DNA from: Aporrectodea caliginosa | Lineage: Eukaryota > Annelida > Clitellata > Crassiclitellata > Lumbricidae | Length of the DNA: 64,000 nucleotides | Assembly: GCA_020284085.1 (NCBI GenBank) | Contig: JACEVL010000832.1 | Location: 894,501-958,500, forward strand | Reading direction: 5' to 3' | Shown here: positions 54,652-64,000 of the stretch, piece after piece | Layout of the letters: every line of letters starts with the position of its first letter | Position numbering within the stretch: position 1 is the stretch's first letter | Position numbers and translations under genes: made by a program | The notes under the pieces: generated by a model | The model's database searches: none | What the model was told of the DNA's origin: nothing | What the model saw: the letters and a program-made list of their open reading frames with translations, nothing else

Positions 54652-55212
54652 AAAAATGGCTGTTTCAATAATTTTTATATGCCGTCATTCAGTCCTGGGC
54701 TACTGTTGTTGCAGTCCGCGGTGGCTAAAACAGACAGTGAGTTTCCAATCTGTAGGGCGACCGATAGGCGTTGCAGCAGATGACTGGTCTCACGCTGGTC
54801 GCCGGTCGCTGCAAAGATCCTGCCTCCTAGTTCCTGAACAAACGACAGTGACTCTGCATGCCAACTTCCTGAAGTTTCGACTGCAACAGGTACGAAATGA
54901 TGGGACTGTGAGATAGCGGCATATTTGGATTCCTTATTGCGGGCTGCTTTTTCCGCTGCCGCTCCTGCGTTTAGCGATGTTAAATGCTCGTAAGATGCAG
55001 CAAAAGTGTCTGGCACCGTAACATCCCATGCCAAGCAACGCCCTCTGTGCCAAGGTATGATGGTTACTCCGTCAGGCCTTTTGCCGTCAGATCTGGAGAG
55101 GCCATTGGGCTCTTTGATGGCCGGTATTTTGGCTCTGGTGAAGGCCCGCCAAATCACGTCGTTGATCATTCCATGCCGTTGATGTCTTCCCGCACCTTTG
55201 ATGCAAGAGAAT

Positions 55213-55213
55213 C

Positions 55214-55287
<74 letters not shown>
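55213..55287. repeat. (ATT)n tail of inserted LINE
   Basis: About 25 ATT units directly follow, in LINE orientation, the 3' end of the CR1/L2-like fragment. Confidence 0.9.
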
Positions 55288-55288
<1 letters not shown>

Positions 55289-55786
55289 ATAAATTTATAA
55301 CGCGCGCAAGGTCACACCGAAATGTGAATCTGAGGCGCGGATAGTCAGCCGCCAGGTGAAGATGCACTTAGATTTCTAAATCCTTGAAAGCCAAGGAGAA
55401 ATAGTGAGTTTTGAGCCGCTTTTTGAAGGAAGGAAGTGAAGTTGAGCTACGAAGAGAAAGTGGTAGTCGATTCCATTCCCTTGGAGCAGAGGCGTGGAAT
55501 GCACGAGAGCCCATAACTGTTCTGCATCGTGACTCAGCTAGAAGACCCGTACTTGATGATCGCAGGCAACGAGGAGGGATGTAAGGAGTTAGTAATGCAT
55601 GAATATAGGTAGGTGTGCTGGTACTGAGGGCTTTGTAGGTCAAACAGGCCAATTTAAATTTTATTCTGAATTCAACAGGAAGCCAATGCAGATCGTGGAG
55701 TAGGACTGAGGAGCATGTTCGTAGTGGGACACGCATCACTACACGAGCTAAGGAGTTTTGGATTCGTTGCAGCCTTTTGAGTTCAA
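55288..55786 (-). pseudogene. CR1/L2-like LINE C-terminus inserted in REL LINE
   Basis: The minus strand encodes a 123-residue frame: LHDLHWLPVEFRIKFKLACL, YKALSTSTPTYIHALLTPY, AFHASAPREWNRLPLSLR and FKKRLKTHYF. The 3' end GCGCGTTATAAATTTATT leads into (TAA)n. It interrupts the REL-LINE zinc-knuckle region. Related 3' ends lie at 985-1055 and 1260-1312. Confidence 0.88.
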
Positions 55787-56405
55787 GGTTCGTTGGATTC
55801 TACTACGACACCACATTTGCAAGTGTATTTTTCGCACAACGCAGTGCCCAGCCGGATACCAGATGCGATCCTTAGCACCTCTCCTGACATCCGCAATCCT
55901 GCTGTTGATATGGGAAGAGCATGAAGCCAGTCTCCAGAGTGTGGCGATTGCACTGCCAACAACCTGGCTTTAACGGTTGGATCACTAGCTCTGTCTGATA
56001 GGCCTTGAAGTGCATGTGAGATCAGTTTGCTGTCCCATTCTCTTTGTATATGAGCCTTCTGCTCGACGGGAGGAGGTGCGTTCGATCTTGATGACCACGA
56101 CCCAGAAGCCTTCTCTACCAATGGATCTGTGGGCATTACAGCGACTTCGTGTAGCAGTCGGTCTTGAAGGATTCGCGTGCCAGCGGCTGATGCCAAAAAA
56201 GCGGAAGTTGCCAGCATAACGGCACTACGAATGCCCAGACCACCGTTTCTCACAGGTAAAGATGCCTGGATCCATTGGTTGTCGCTCATGTGAATATTGA
56301 GAAGGCTACACAGACCAGTTCTCAAGACTTCGTCGAAATCGTGTAGAAGTCCTTCGTTTAGGAAGCAGGCTGACGTTCTTAACGTGTATAGCAGCTTCGG
56401 TATAC

Positions 56406-56433
56406 TTATTATTATTATTATTATTATTATTAT
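56406..56433. repeat. (TTA)n between REL-LINE copies
   Basis: About nine units form both the 5' border of the second copy and the 3' tail of the near-complete copy. Confidence 0.9.
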
Positions 56434-56703
56434 TTTTTTACCCGATGTATTACTCTGGAGTGGCCATCCTTGTCAAGATCTGGTAGAACAAAAGTGCTGT
56501 GGAACGCAACCGCGTTGAAACGTTGGATTACAACAGACAGGCGCTGGAATAAGAAACTGGTTTCTCTTGGGTCGCCCGAAATTTGGCCCAAGAGACGACC
56601 CAGGTCGGCAAGAAAGGCCAGTCCCTTGGCGTTAAGTGGTCCCATGGTTTCAAAAGCCAATGGGACAAAGTGGTAGGATTGCATCAGTTGGCTGTATTTA
56701 GCA
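56430..56703 (-). pseudogene. C-terminal continuation of the REL LINE ORF
   Basis: In the shifted frame it reads MQSYHFVPLAFETMGPLNAK, GLAFLADLGRLLGQISG and TSFLFQRLSVVIQRFNAVAF. This matches the end of other copies (54250-54440, 54690-54800). It follows the main ORF after the one-base change near 56706. Confidence 0.88.
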
Positions 56704-59449
56704 TTTTTCTGGCTTCAGCCAGTTCAGCAGCTCCTCCCGGCTGGTTGGAGGTTGTGGACAAGTAAGAAGGGGCCACTGTGTCCGCAACTGTGACGTCCCA
56801 GGTCAAGCAGCGACCCGAGCGCCACGGAATCAGCGTTAGGCCGTCTGGTCTTTTACCATCAGACCTTGACAAACCCGGAGGTTCTTTAACCGCCGGGATG
56901 CCCGCTTGAATGAGACCTCTGCAGATTAGGTCATTCAGGACCGCATGTCGGGCTTGTCGGCCCGGGCCTAGGCGGCACGATAGGCCGTGCGAGCCTTCGG
57001 CGGTCACCAGAGTGCCACATGGGCAGCTGTGTGGATGACAAATGACGGTGCCTAGACGGAGGCCCACCGCTATTCGAACCGCCTCGTCATCCAATCTGAG
57101 ACCGCATGTACTTATGGGTAAAGCAAACAGCCAGTCACCTGCATGAGGTGCTGAGACTGCTTTCAGACGTGCTTGATGGTAATCACTAGTGTGAAAGTGG
57201 TCAAGCTCGGTTATTGTCTCTGCAATAATAGGTTTGTCCCAAAATGACTGCTTATGAGGTAGCTCTCCAACTGGACAAGAGGTGGGGTATTTTAGGCACC
57301 AATGTTCAAATGAGGCGTCAAATTGTGTGTCTGTATCTAAGATTACATTGCTAAGCATGAAGGATTGGAGAGCGAGGGTACTTGCAGCGGAAGCCAAAAA
57401 GGCGGGAAGCGCAAGCGAAGATACCCTGCGGATGCCCAGACCCCCAGCCTTCACAGGAAGGGAGGCCTGCAACCATTGGTCTTCCGTCAGCGAAAGATTC
57501 AGAATTGAGCCAAGACCGGTTCTCAAAAGTGAGTCATAATGTTCAAGAAGTGGATGGCCAGAACAAGGACCACAGCGAAGGACATGCATCAGCTTAGGTG
57601 AGCTGAGTGAACATCTAAGCAAAATGAGTGCGTCGTGTTTAGTGACGCTTACCAGTCTGGACAAGGCCAGAGATAACTCAGAGCATCGAGTTTCGAGACA
57701 GGCCGTGAGAGCATCCAGTGTGGAAAGTGGAGCGCCCAGAAGGACGGCCTTTTCCGGTGTAGTGACCGAAAAGCGATTCAGCGGTTCAGGGGAGATCGCG
57801 TCGACAGAGTGAGTTATTAACTCGCATTTTGCGTGGTTTAGAGATAGCCCCATTTCTCTGCACTCACGTTCAATGGTTTCCACATCGGCAGCTACCCCCG
57901 CTGCTGCACCTCCCAGCGTGAGGTCATCAAGGTATCCTAGAACCAAAGGGGACTGGAGATTCAGCAACGTCACCTGTAGTGGAAGACAAAAAAGCAGCGG
58001 ACCGAGGGGATCGCCTTGCTGCGGCCCCACCTCGGACCGTAGAGAGAAACGACCAAACTTGAGGTCAGAGGTTTCCGCGTAAGCCAAATTACAGTACGGT
58101 AGCAGTTCAGGCAAAGTGTCTGAAACTGAAGAGAGCATACGGTCTCTGTATAAACTGTTAAACGCGTTAGAAAAATCTAGTTTAACAACTACTGAGCCTT
58201 CCTGCATACTGCTTAGGAAGCGTCTTACTGTGTGGACAGCTGCTTCGCAGCCTCCGGGAACGCCAACTCCCACTTGCTTATGCGCAAAGTAAGCAGAGAC
58301 TCTTGGGAGGGCGAACGTGTTCGCGCACTTGGAGCTCAACCTGCGCCAAAAGTACCCTATAACAATAGGTCGCAGTCCTCCAGATTTTTTGCGCAAAGCA
58401 AATAGTGTGCCACCAAACAGAGTCGAACGGACTTCGTTGGGGCAAGTCCCAGCCAGCAGCAAATTAACAAGGGCAGTTATAGCTGAAATCAGTTCAGGGC
58501 CCGTTTCTTTGCAATTAGTCAAATCCAACAGATGTTGGGGTCTAAGGCCGTCGGGTCCACCCGAGGAGCCTGCAGGGAAGGAATGGATGTGTTTACGCAC
58601 TTCCTCCTCAGAGGTTTGAAAAGGAGTTACCGAGGTTTCAATCGGTGTGATGGGTCGGTCAAGAGGCTGGCTTGGGTGTTTAGAGTTTAATTCATTTAAA
58701 GAGTCTAGGTTAATCTGGACTGGTTTGTCTTCTGAGCATAGAATTCTTATTGCTGCTTTAATGTTACCATCTTCCAATTTGGAAGATACCGCTGCCGCTA
58801 TTATTTCCTGATCATTACACCTTGGAACCCCTGTTTGGGCAGTGGTCTTGGGGTTTGACGTGTCCGGTGCGAACAGGTCGTCTATCTTGAGAGGCAAAGT
58901 AGTCGAGAAATTCTCGACTCGGCTTTTAATAGTTGAGGTCAGATTGTGGCGTTTGCCACCTCTTACTGGTTGCTCTAAAATGAGAGCTCCGAAACCGATC
59001 AGAATCTTCCAGGGGGAGGGGCTGAGGGGGTTTGATAGAATCTTATTGATGACCGATGTTAGTAGTCTCCCTACTGCTGGTCTAGCTGCCTTTGGAACAT
59101 GCTTAAGCAGTCTATTTTTCAGCACTGGATGTGGGATTCTCTCCCCCGACCCTAAGCTATCCGCATCATCGGCCAACCCCCCAGGGATGGAGGGCTGAGG
59201 AGTCGGTGGATCTATGGACTCAGGCCCCCGAGCAGTCCCCTCCTCTGATGGCCGGGGGTTGACTGTGTCACTGCTTTCCCGAGGGGGTTTGTGAGACCCA
59301 GGGCATGGGTTTTTGCGTGGCCCGTGAAGATGGACCTTTCCATCCCTGTTGTGTAACTGCCTGATGGTCCCACAAATGCTACAGGTGCCTCTCGCTTTCT
59401 GTGAAGCCGCAGTCAGAGATGGAGAGATACTCCCTGACGTACCGTCCAT
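56684..59449 (-). CDS. Zinc finger-RT-REL protein of the LINE
   Basis: The 921-residue frame has a good ATG. An N-terminal zinc finger, CSICGTIRQLHNRDGKVHLH to PCPGSHKPP (residues 23-57), likely binds target DNA. RT has GGPDGLRPQHL (about 297), LRPIVIGYFWRR (359), motif A VVKLDFSNAFNS (421), motif B GPQQGDPLGPLL (475) and motif C YLDDL (506-510). The C-terminal knuckle CPCG...HGLSC (about 815-832) and endonuclease motif RPDG...WDVTV (about 867-890) follow. These match R2-group LINEs of the REL type. A missing base in the T5 run at 56704-56708 truncates it; the true C-terminus is in the next frame. Confidence 0.93.
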   Translation of the reverse strand: MDGTSGSISPSLTAASQKARGTCSICGTIRQLHNRDGKVHLHGPRKNPCPGSHKPPRESSDTVNPRPSEEGTARGPESIDPPTPQPSIPGGLADDADSLGSGERIPHPVLKNRLLKHVPKAARPAVGRLLTSVINKILSNPLSPSPWKILIGFGALILEQPVRGGKRHNLTSTIKSRVENFSTTLPLKIDDLFAPDTSNPKTTAQTGVPRCNDQEIIAAAVSSKLEDGNIKAAIRILCSEDKPVQINLDSLNELNSKHPSQPLDRPITPIETSVTPFQTSEEEVRKHIHSFPAGSSGGPDGLRPQHLLDLTNCKETGPELISAITALVNLLLAGTCPNEVRSTLFGGTLFALRKKSGGLRPIVIGYFWRRLSSKCANTFALPRVSAYFAHKQVGVGVPGGCEAAVHTVRRFLSSMQEGSVVVKLDFSNAFNSLYRDRMLSSVSDTLPELLPYCNLAYAETSDLKFGRFSLRSEVGPQQGDPLGPLLFCLPLQVTLLNLQSPLVLGYLDDLTLGGAAAGVAADVETIERECREMGLSLNHAKCELITHSVDAISPEPLNRFSVTTPEKAVLLGAPLSTLDALTACLETRCSELSLALSRLVSVTKHDALILLRCSLSSPKLMHVLRCGPCSGHPLLEHYDSLLRTGLGSILNLSLTEDQWLQASLPVKAGGLGIRRVSSLALPAFLASAASTLALQSFMLSNVILDTDTQFDASFEHWCLKYPTSCPVGELPHKQSFWDKPIIAETITELDHFHTSDYHQARLKAVSAPHAGDWLFALPISTCGLRLDDEAVRIAVGLRLGTVICHPHSCPCGTLVTAEGSHGLSCRLGPGRQARHAVLNDLICRGLIQAGIPAVKEPPGLSRSDGKRPDGLTLIPWRSGRCLTWDVTVADTVAPSYLSTTSNQPGGAAELAEARKMLNTAN

Positions 59450-60065
59450 TTATTTTGGAATGACCCACTAGAGGAAAATTAGCATTGTCTGGGTTGTGCA
59501 ATGGAGCGTATTTAGGTCCTAGCCAAGCTTACTATCATGCATGCAAACTCTGAGTATAGCTAAATATGATTCAAAGTAAAAGGTAGGCCTACCTTCGGAA
59601 ATCCTGTCTGATTTCTAACAGGCTCAGAAAACTTCGAAACCAGACAGTGCAGCGTCTATGGCCTCTAAATACGATTAAATAGCAGAACGTAAATATCATG
59701 AAAAACTTCGAGTGCACTCAAATACAGCTCGAGGTCAGAAACCGGCTACCTGTTGGCAAAACATGCCTTGCTTCTAATAGAAAACACCGAAAAACGAAAC
59801 GCTGCAACCAAGACAGAAGGCCGTCACCGTAAATCCAAACGGAGGGAGTGCCTGACCGCCTGTCTGGCCGCTAACCTCAAACTACAGGTGTGATGGCATT
59901 AAATAAGGTCAAACGAGCAGCTAAGTGCGAAATTGTCACAACAAAGCCAGAACTCTATCGTGAATTCGGAGACAAAAACACCCGTCGAACAGAGCAAAAA
60001 GTGAAATTAAAACCAAGTTTAGCTTCCAGAAAACAACAAGCCGCCATCTTGTCCAGAGGCCACTC

Positions 60066-60066
<1 letters not shown>
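59450..60066 (-). other. 5' leader of the REL LINE
   Basis: The non-coding leader starts GGAGTGGCCTCTGGAC next to the (ATT)n tract. I tried to fit an HDV-type ribozyme here because R2 elements often have one; GCTAAAC appears about 50 bases in, but no consistent P1/P2/P3 set was found. Confidence 0.5.

Positions 60067-60121
<55 letters not shown>
60067..60121. repeat. (ATT)n microsatellite
   Basis: About 18 ATT units at the 5' border of the near-complete REL LINE and the 3' border of the next fragment. Confidence 0.95.
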
Positions 60122-60123
<2 letters not shown>

Positions 60124-60254
60124 TTTTTTTTTACCCGAGGTATCAAGGATCCCTCAGGATTTATGAAAAATTACAATAAGGAGCAGGAAATTTGTCTGGG
60201 GGGTCAGGCCTCGTCTTCAGGGTTTGCAGGAAAAGTGCCGTTGAATGCGACCAA

Positions 60255-60257
<3 letters not shown>
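60122..60257 (-). mobile_element. REL-LINE 3' end, short copy
   Basis: The 3' terminus CTGAGGGATCCTTGATACC then TCGGGTAAAA and TAA units is clear. The remaining 90 bases include the antisense of a FNGTF-like C-terminus. (ATT)n lies on both sides (60067-60121 and 60256-60310). Confidence 0.75.
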
Positions 60258-60311
<54 letters not shown>

Positions 60312-60312
60312 T
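60256..60312. repeat. (ATT)n microsatellite
   Basis: About 18 ATT units. Confidence 0.95.
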
Positions 60313-60316
60313 AGGC

Positions 60317-60525
60317 CTACTAAACATAGAATCGATTATATGATTGTGGACAGAGTACGCAAAGCCTTTTCAGTGGATGACAATTACTATAGATTGGTTG
60401 CATATCAAATGATAGGTAAGCCTGTTAGCCACAACTCTCTCAAGGATTTTCAAGATAAAGTATCGAGTAGATATTATGACAGTAATTTTTTGTGAATCTT
60501 CCGGAGGATGGTATGTAGGGCCTGT
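60317..60525 (-). pseudogene. LINE RT relic, composite-repeat type
   Basis: Homologous to 37256-37450 (GTGGACAGAGTA, GCCTTTTCAGTGGATGACAA, GCCTGTTAGCCACAACT, GAGTAGATATTATGAC). The minus strand carries the start of RT (NYxx...KILERVVANRL-type) with stops. Confidence 0.65.
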
Positions 60526-60529
60526 TGGC

Positions 60530-61260
60530 CACAGTATGGCTTCTTCAGAAGATGCAGGTCATATGCCTATAGCATTCAGTGGCACTGTCGAGGATTACCT
60601 GATTTCCGACGACGGTAGATGTTTTCCTGCAGCCGCAAGTTCATATCGAGTCTTATTTCCGATGAAATTTGTCAAAATCGTCATAAACCCGTCTTGTGTA
60701 AGATTCACTTTCAACAGATTTGGTCTGTTTTCGGTGTTTTTAATCCTCACCATCGCCATCTAGCGAATACAATTAGATCATTTGATTCTGGCTTTTGAAC
60801 TGTTTTGCTCTGCCATCTAGCAATGTAAAGAGATGTTTCTCACAGTCATTTATCCTCTAAGTTAGTAAAGCAACATTATTATTATTTATTAAATGACAAG
60901 AATTAGTCGATAACGCTGAGAAATCGTATAGAAATTTTAAAAGCCGTGGTAAGGTTTATTACTTAAATGTTAAATTTATATAGCACAATACTTAAGTAGG
61001 CCTAGTTCAAGTCAATTGATGGGGTGTATAATAGAAGTACCATCGCATATGGAACTTGTGTGGTGTACTTTACGAACGTGACTTGAATGTTAATGACGAA
61101 ATAGGCTAATAATCACACTGGCGGGATATCACACAGGCGGGAAAAATTGATCTCCGGTCGTAAACAGATTAAAGATAAGGATCCGTTCTACGTTTGCTCA
61201 GAGCGTTATCGGAGCGTATTTGGAGGCGTGTGTATACGCGTGAGCTCTTGCGTCGTTGTG
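60530..61260. other. Unassigned stretch
   Basis: A 95-residue frame at 60476-60763 (+) begins in the LINE relic and ends in a hydrophobic stretch; no domain is recognised. Confidence 0.35.
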
Positions 61261-61265
61261 TGTGC

Positions 61266-61628
61266 ATTTTGTGTATGCATGTATGTATATAAGTATGTAT
61301 GTATGTATGTGTGCATTTCTGTCAGTATGTATGCATGCATGTATGTTTGTATGTATGTATTTATGTATATATGTACAGTATGTATGTATGTATGTATGTA
61401 TGTATGTATGTATGTATATATGCATGTATGTATGTATGTATGTATGTATGTATGTATGTATGTATGTATGTATGTATGTATGTATATATGTATGTATGTA
61501 TGCATGTATGTATGTATGTATGTATGTATGTATATAAGTATGTATGTGTGCATGTCTGTCAGTATGTATGCATGTACGTATGTATGTATGTATGCATGTA
61601 TTTATGTATATATATATATATATATATA
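61266..61628. repeat. (TATG)n microsatellite, interrupted
   Basis: About 360 bp of TATG units with TATA, GTATGCATG and TGTGCATGTCTGTCAG interruptions; the last of these occurs twice (near 61311 and 61549), so part of the array was duplicated as a block. Confidence 0.95.
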
Positions 61629-61690
61629 TGTATTTATCCAGTGCTTTGTAGAACCTCACAAGCGCTATAAAAACATGATTATATAACATC
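61629..61690 (-). repeat. Antisense retroposon 3' end next to (TATG)n
   Basis: The minus strand reads TTTTTATAGCGCTTGTGAGG to CACTGGATAAATACATA, again a GCGCTATAA-type end followed by (CATA)n. Confidence 0.5.
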
Positions 61691-61797
61691 ATCACCATCA
61701 TCATCACCACCGCTACCCCAAGCACCATCATCATGCCACTTTAACTCAAATAGGCCTATATAATGATGTAATGGTAAACTATATATATGATATATAC

Positions 61798-62214
61798 TGT
61801 TGCATGTAGGCGCTTGGCCTTAGCACGTGTAGCTATAGCACGTGAGGGTTCTGTAGGATGGGCCACGCGCCTAATGCTTTTGGCGCCATTACTCTAGTAT
61901 AAATCTAGTCGCGTTTCCTGTATTGCCAAGTCTAGTTCCGACTGGCTTCAAGGTTGCTGTGTCGTTTGGTTTCGCCTGTTTGTACGTCGACGCGTGTGTT
62001 CGTTTGGTCTCCTGCGGGATGACATTTGTATCGCTGTTCTTCGTCGAATCCTCTGTTAGGATTGTTTCGTTTGTTTGGACTTGGACGCTTGTGTTGCTGT
62101 GTCGTTTGGCTAATGTTCCGCCGCTTTTGTAAAGGTATAATTTCATTGTAAATAGCTAATAAAATCTTGTTTATAGTTCTCGGGACTCTTAAAGCAGTTT
62201 CTCTCTAGACTAAC
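61798..62214 (+). promoter_or_regulatory. Promoter-like or solo-LTR-like segment
   Basis: The segment starts TGTTGCATG and could end ACTAACA (TGTT...AACA). It has a TATA box in AGTATAAATCTAG (about 61894) and AATAAAATCTTG at 62158 followed by a GT-rich patch. That order fits an LTR in plus orientation, or a host promoter unrelated to the minus-strand ORF at 62446. No second LTR is in the window. Confidence 0.4.
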
Positions 62215-62445
62215 ACGCCACATAAAGTTCTGTGCAATTTAAACTAAATATCGTTCTTTTCCTAAATTTAGCATAATGTTCATTTAAACTAGCTTTTAAC
62301 TATAATAATGAACAAAGTCTCAAACATTACTTAACTACAGAAAGTCTCTGCACATTACTTAACTAGGCTACATGTATCTAAATAAAGTCCCTGGCAACAG
62401 GCCAAAACAACTCCGACGGTCGACTCCAAAAGTTCGGAAACAAAG

Positions 62446-64000
62446 TCAAAAGTCCAGGTCAATGACGGAACACCAAGGTGTAGGTAGGCCTACTTCCGTA
62501 GCGCCTGACAACTTCTGATTTCGTGTAGGCTCCAATTGCTCACACATACGCTTCAGGTACGCCGATTGTTCCTTCACGCGTCCACGTTTTCGGAGAACAC
62601 GGCCGCTCCTCCGAGGAATCACCACCGCGACTCTCTGAAAGCAACAACCTCTCACACCACACTGAGTAACATTGTCACCAATTCGAACAACGGCTACTTT
62701 CCATTGGCATACCACATAGTCATTCTTCCGTGTACAAATCACAATCTGACCACGCTCCAATTTAATTGCCAATTCAACCACCGTGCAATGAACCGCAACA
62801 TATTTCACCACAACAAACAGTTTCATCCACGCACACACATAATTCGAGCACGTCAGTGCTACATTTGCACCAAACAAACACCAATGACTTGTTTGACACC
62901 CAGTCATTTCCAGATGCAAAATCGTAACAAAACCACTGGTTGTCACCACAGAGTCCAACAACAACAACAACAACAGTGCCTTATAACCACAGTCATGCAC
63001 CGACGTAGCCACACAACAAATATTCGACAACATGTCATTTCTTAACTGCGAAGTACTATCAAAACCATGTGTCACCACAGATTCCAAAGACAACATTGCC
63101 TTATCATGCAACGGCGTGTCGGCACAATACAGATCTGACAACACATTGTCGTCCGTTTCCAAAATCACATCTAAAGAATTATCATCACTCAAGAGACTCA
63201 ATTTCTCTTGCACTTCCAATGCAAAATTCAAATCATTCTGAACAAATGCACCCAACTTCCGTTCAAACTCATTCATCCGTAATGCAACAAAATTATGCAG
63301 CACATCCTTAGACAACCATCCTGTCATCAATAGCGTCCTGTCTTCAAGAGCGCCCAACACATTCACACAACACAAACGACAACTTCCAACAGGAATCACC
63401 TTGCACAACGTACAACGCAAACCATCAGACACAGAATCCAACATAGTGCAAGACATTTCCAATTCCTTGTCTGAGCATGCACGTTTTTGTACAGTTTCCA
63501 TCGACTCGTCGAACACTTGTACAACATCCGTACACACATTTTCACATACACTCTCGTGCTCCGTTTTCTTATCAACAAGACCCACATCAACTGCGACATT
63601 AACATCAACCTCATTCAATACAAACAAAGGCTGCACTTCATTATTCACTGGCTGCATTTCAATTAGTTCAGCCCGCGATACACTGTCAGAAAACACGCGT
63701 ACACCTTCATTAGATTCAGCCGACATAATAGACAATTCACCCTCGTACACACAGTCATTACAGTCTATATGAACCTGTGCTGCTGTTCGCTGCTCGACCA
63801 GTTTCTCAATAGCTACAGTTCCCAATTTCTTCCCTAATTTTGGGACAAATTTCATGTCTGACGGCAAGTTACACAAACCCTCGTCTCGTCCAGTCTTTTC
63901 GCTACTTTCGCCAACATCTATTCTCCTGCATTCTATTTCCACCCGACTTTCCTCCGAACACATTCGTTCCTGTGCTTCCAATCTTCTCTCTTCTGCCTGT
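62446..64000 (-). CDS. Unknown 511+ residue ORF, open at window edge
   Basis: The frame stays open to the right edge; the first ATG is at about 63963, so the true start may lie outside. I recognise no family. It has an acidic, Val/Cys-rich body, a paired-cysteine patch (CTLCKVIPVGSCRLCCVNVL), an internal duplication (DNVLSDLYCADTPLHDKA against NDMLSNICCVATSVHDCG) with a leucine run encoded by CAA repeats, and a basic end (IPRRSGRVLRKRGRVKEQS). A basic tail like this is seen at the end of some retroelement proteins, but no RT or integrase is visible. It could be a host exon. Confidence 0.55.
   Translation of the reverse strand, partial: QAEERRLEAQERMCSEESRVEIECRRIDVGESSEKTGRDEGLCNLPSDMKFVPKLGKKLGTVAIEKLVEQRTAAQVHIDCNDCVYEGELSIMSAESNEGVRVFSDSVSRAELIEMQPVNNEVQPLFVLNEVDVNVAVDVGLVDKKTEHESVCENVCTDVVQVFDESMETVQKRACSDKELEMSCTMLDSVSDGLRCTLCKVIPVGSCRLCCVNVLGALEDRTLLMTGWLSKDVLHNFVALRMNEFERKLGAFVQNDLNFALEVQEKLSLLSDDNSLDVILETDDNVLSDLYCADTPLHDKAMLSLESVVTHGFDSTSQLRNDMLSNICCVATSVHDCGYKALLLLLLLDSVVTTSGFVTILHLEMTGCQTSHWCLFGANVALTCSNYVCAWMKLFVVVKYVAVHCTVVELAIKLERGQIVICTRKNDYVVCQWKVAVVRIGDNVTQCGVRGCCFQRVAVVIPRRSGRVLRKRGRVKEQSAYLKRMCEQLEPTRNQKLSGATEVGLPTPWCSVIDLDF
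62935..63175 (-). repeat. Internal duplication within the unknown ORF
   Basis: Segments 62935-63055 and 63061-63170 share TGTCACCACAGA.TCCAA, ACAACA.TGCCTTAT and GACAACA. The first also carries a (CAA)n expansion at 62958-62978. Confidence 0.65.

Larger units (their letters stand above)
54650..56405 (-). pseudogene. REL-type LINE, second copy, split by another LINE
   Basis: The upstream part (55787-56405) encodes LRTGLCSLLNIHMSDNQWIQ, SLPVRNGGLGIRSAV, PHSGDWLHALPIS and the zinc-knuckle start CKCGVVV. The downstream part (54675-55212) encodes GMINDVIWRAFTRAKIPAIK, GLSRSDGKRPDGVTIIPW and CLAWDVTVPDTFAASY. RPDG and WDV are the restriction-like endonuclease core. A CR1/L2-like LINE lies between them. 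RT motifs are lost, because the copy is cut at an (ATT)n tract at 56406. Confidence 0.9.
56434..60066 (-). mobile_element. REL-type LINE, near-complete 3.6-kb copy
   Basis: The element runs from about 60066 (next to (ATT)n at 60067) to a 3' end CATCGGGTAAAAAAA and TAA units at 56406-56440. It has a 617-bp 5' leader, one long ORF and a short 3' UTR. Microsatellite on both sides and the restriction-like endonuclease suggest site-preferring target-primed insertion into (TAA)n. Confidence 0.85.

Noticed and set aside
57282..59198. Plus-strand frames opposite the REL LINE ORF
   Set aside because: They are antisense shadows of the 921-residue minus-strand protein.
59990..60066. HDV-like ribozyme at the 5' end of the REL LINE
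   Set aside because: GCTAAAC is present, but no consistent P1, P2 and P3 pairings could be built.
61147..61734. Long MYVCMYVC / HTYIHTYI frames
   Set aside because: They are translations of (TATG)n and vanish outside the array.

Overview
The window looks like nuclear DNA from a multicellular animal, probably a marine invertebrate. The evidence is eukaryotic transposons of nearly every class, tRNA-derived SINEs, long (ATT)n, (TATG)n and (TA)n microsatellites, exon-like reading frames with splice acceptors, and no bacterial-style operons or Shine-Dalgarno spacing. The species cannot be fixed from sequence alone. The frequent palindrome AGGCCT and the mix of LINE families fit a deuterostome or other lophotrochozoan-like marine invertebrate, but this is a guess.

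No complete host gene is visible. The best host-like coding pieces are two paralogous exons (17372-17896 and 34736-35281, minus strand) encoding a small ParB/sulfiredoxin-like domain, with a broken third copy at 35501-35599. There is also a 511-residue open frame with no recognised family that runs off the right edge (62446-64000, minus strand).

Layout. 1-17 kb: SINE and LINE fragments, a 379-bp MITE, a decayed hAT pair with nested LINE and hAT MITE, and a 2.2-kb DNA transposon in a (TA)n tract. 18.8-28 kb: a nest with an interrupted long repeat, a 795-bp TA-site MITE, two head-to-tail Helitron copies, a Ty3/gypsy element lacking integrase between them, and a CR1/L2-like LINE inside the second Helitron. 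31-33 kb: a 20-bp minisatellite, a foldback element and a tRNA-SINE. 33.6-37.5 kb: a LINE endonuclease fragment, the ParB-like exons and a mariner relic. 38-53 kb: SINEs, MITE pairs and nested hAT elements. 53.4-53.9 kb: a SINE interrupted by a 214-bp retroelement whose 5' end folds as an HDV-like ribozyme. 53.9-60.3 kb: a cluster of restriction-like-endonuclease LINE copies, each bounded by (ATT)n, including one near-complete 3.6-kb copy. 60.3-64 kb: LINE relics, a (TATG)n array, a promoter or LTR-like segment and the unknown ORF.

Two processes tie the window together. One REL-type LINE family repeatedly begins and ends in (TAA)n, so it probably targets these tracts. A tRNA-derived SINE shares its 3' stem-loop with the CR1/L2-like LINE and carries short-repeat tails that seed other microsatellites. 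Several pairs of interrupted and uninterrupted repeats act as natural empty sites and fix transposon ends to the base.
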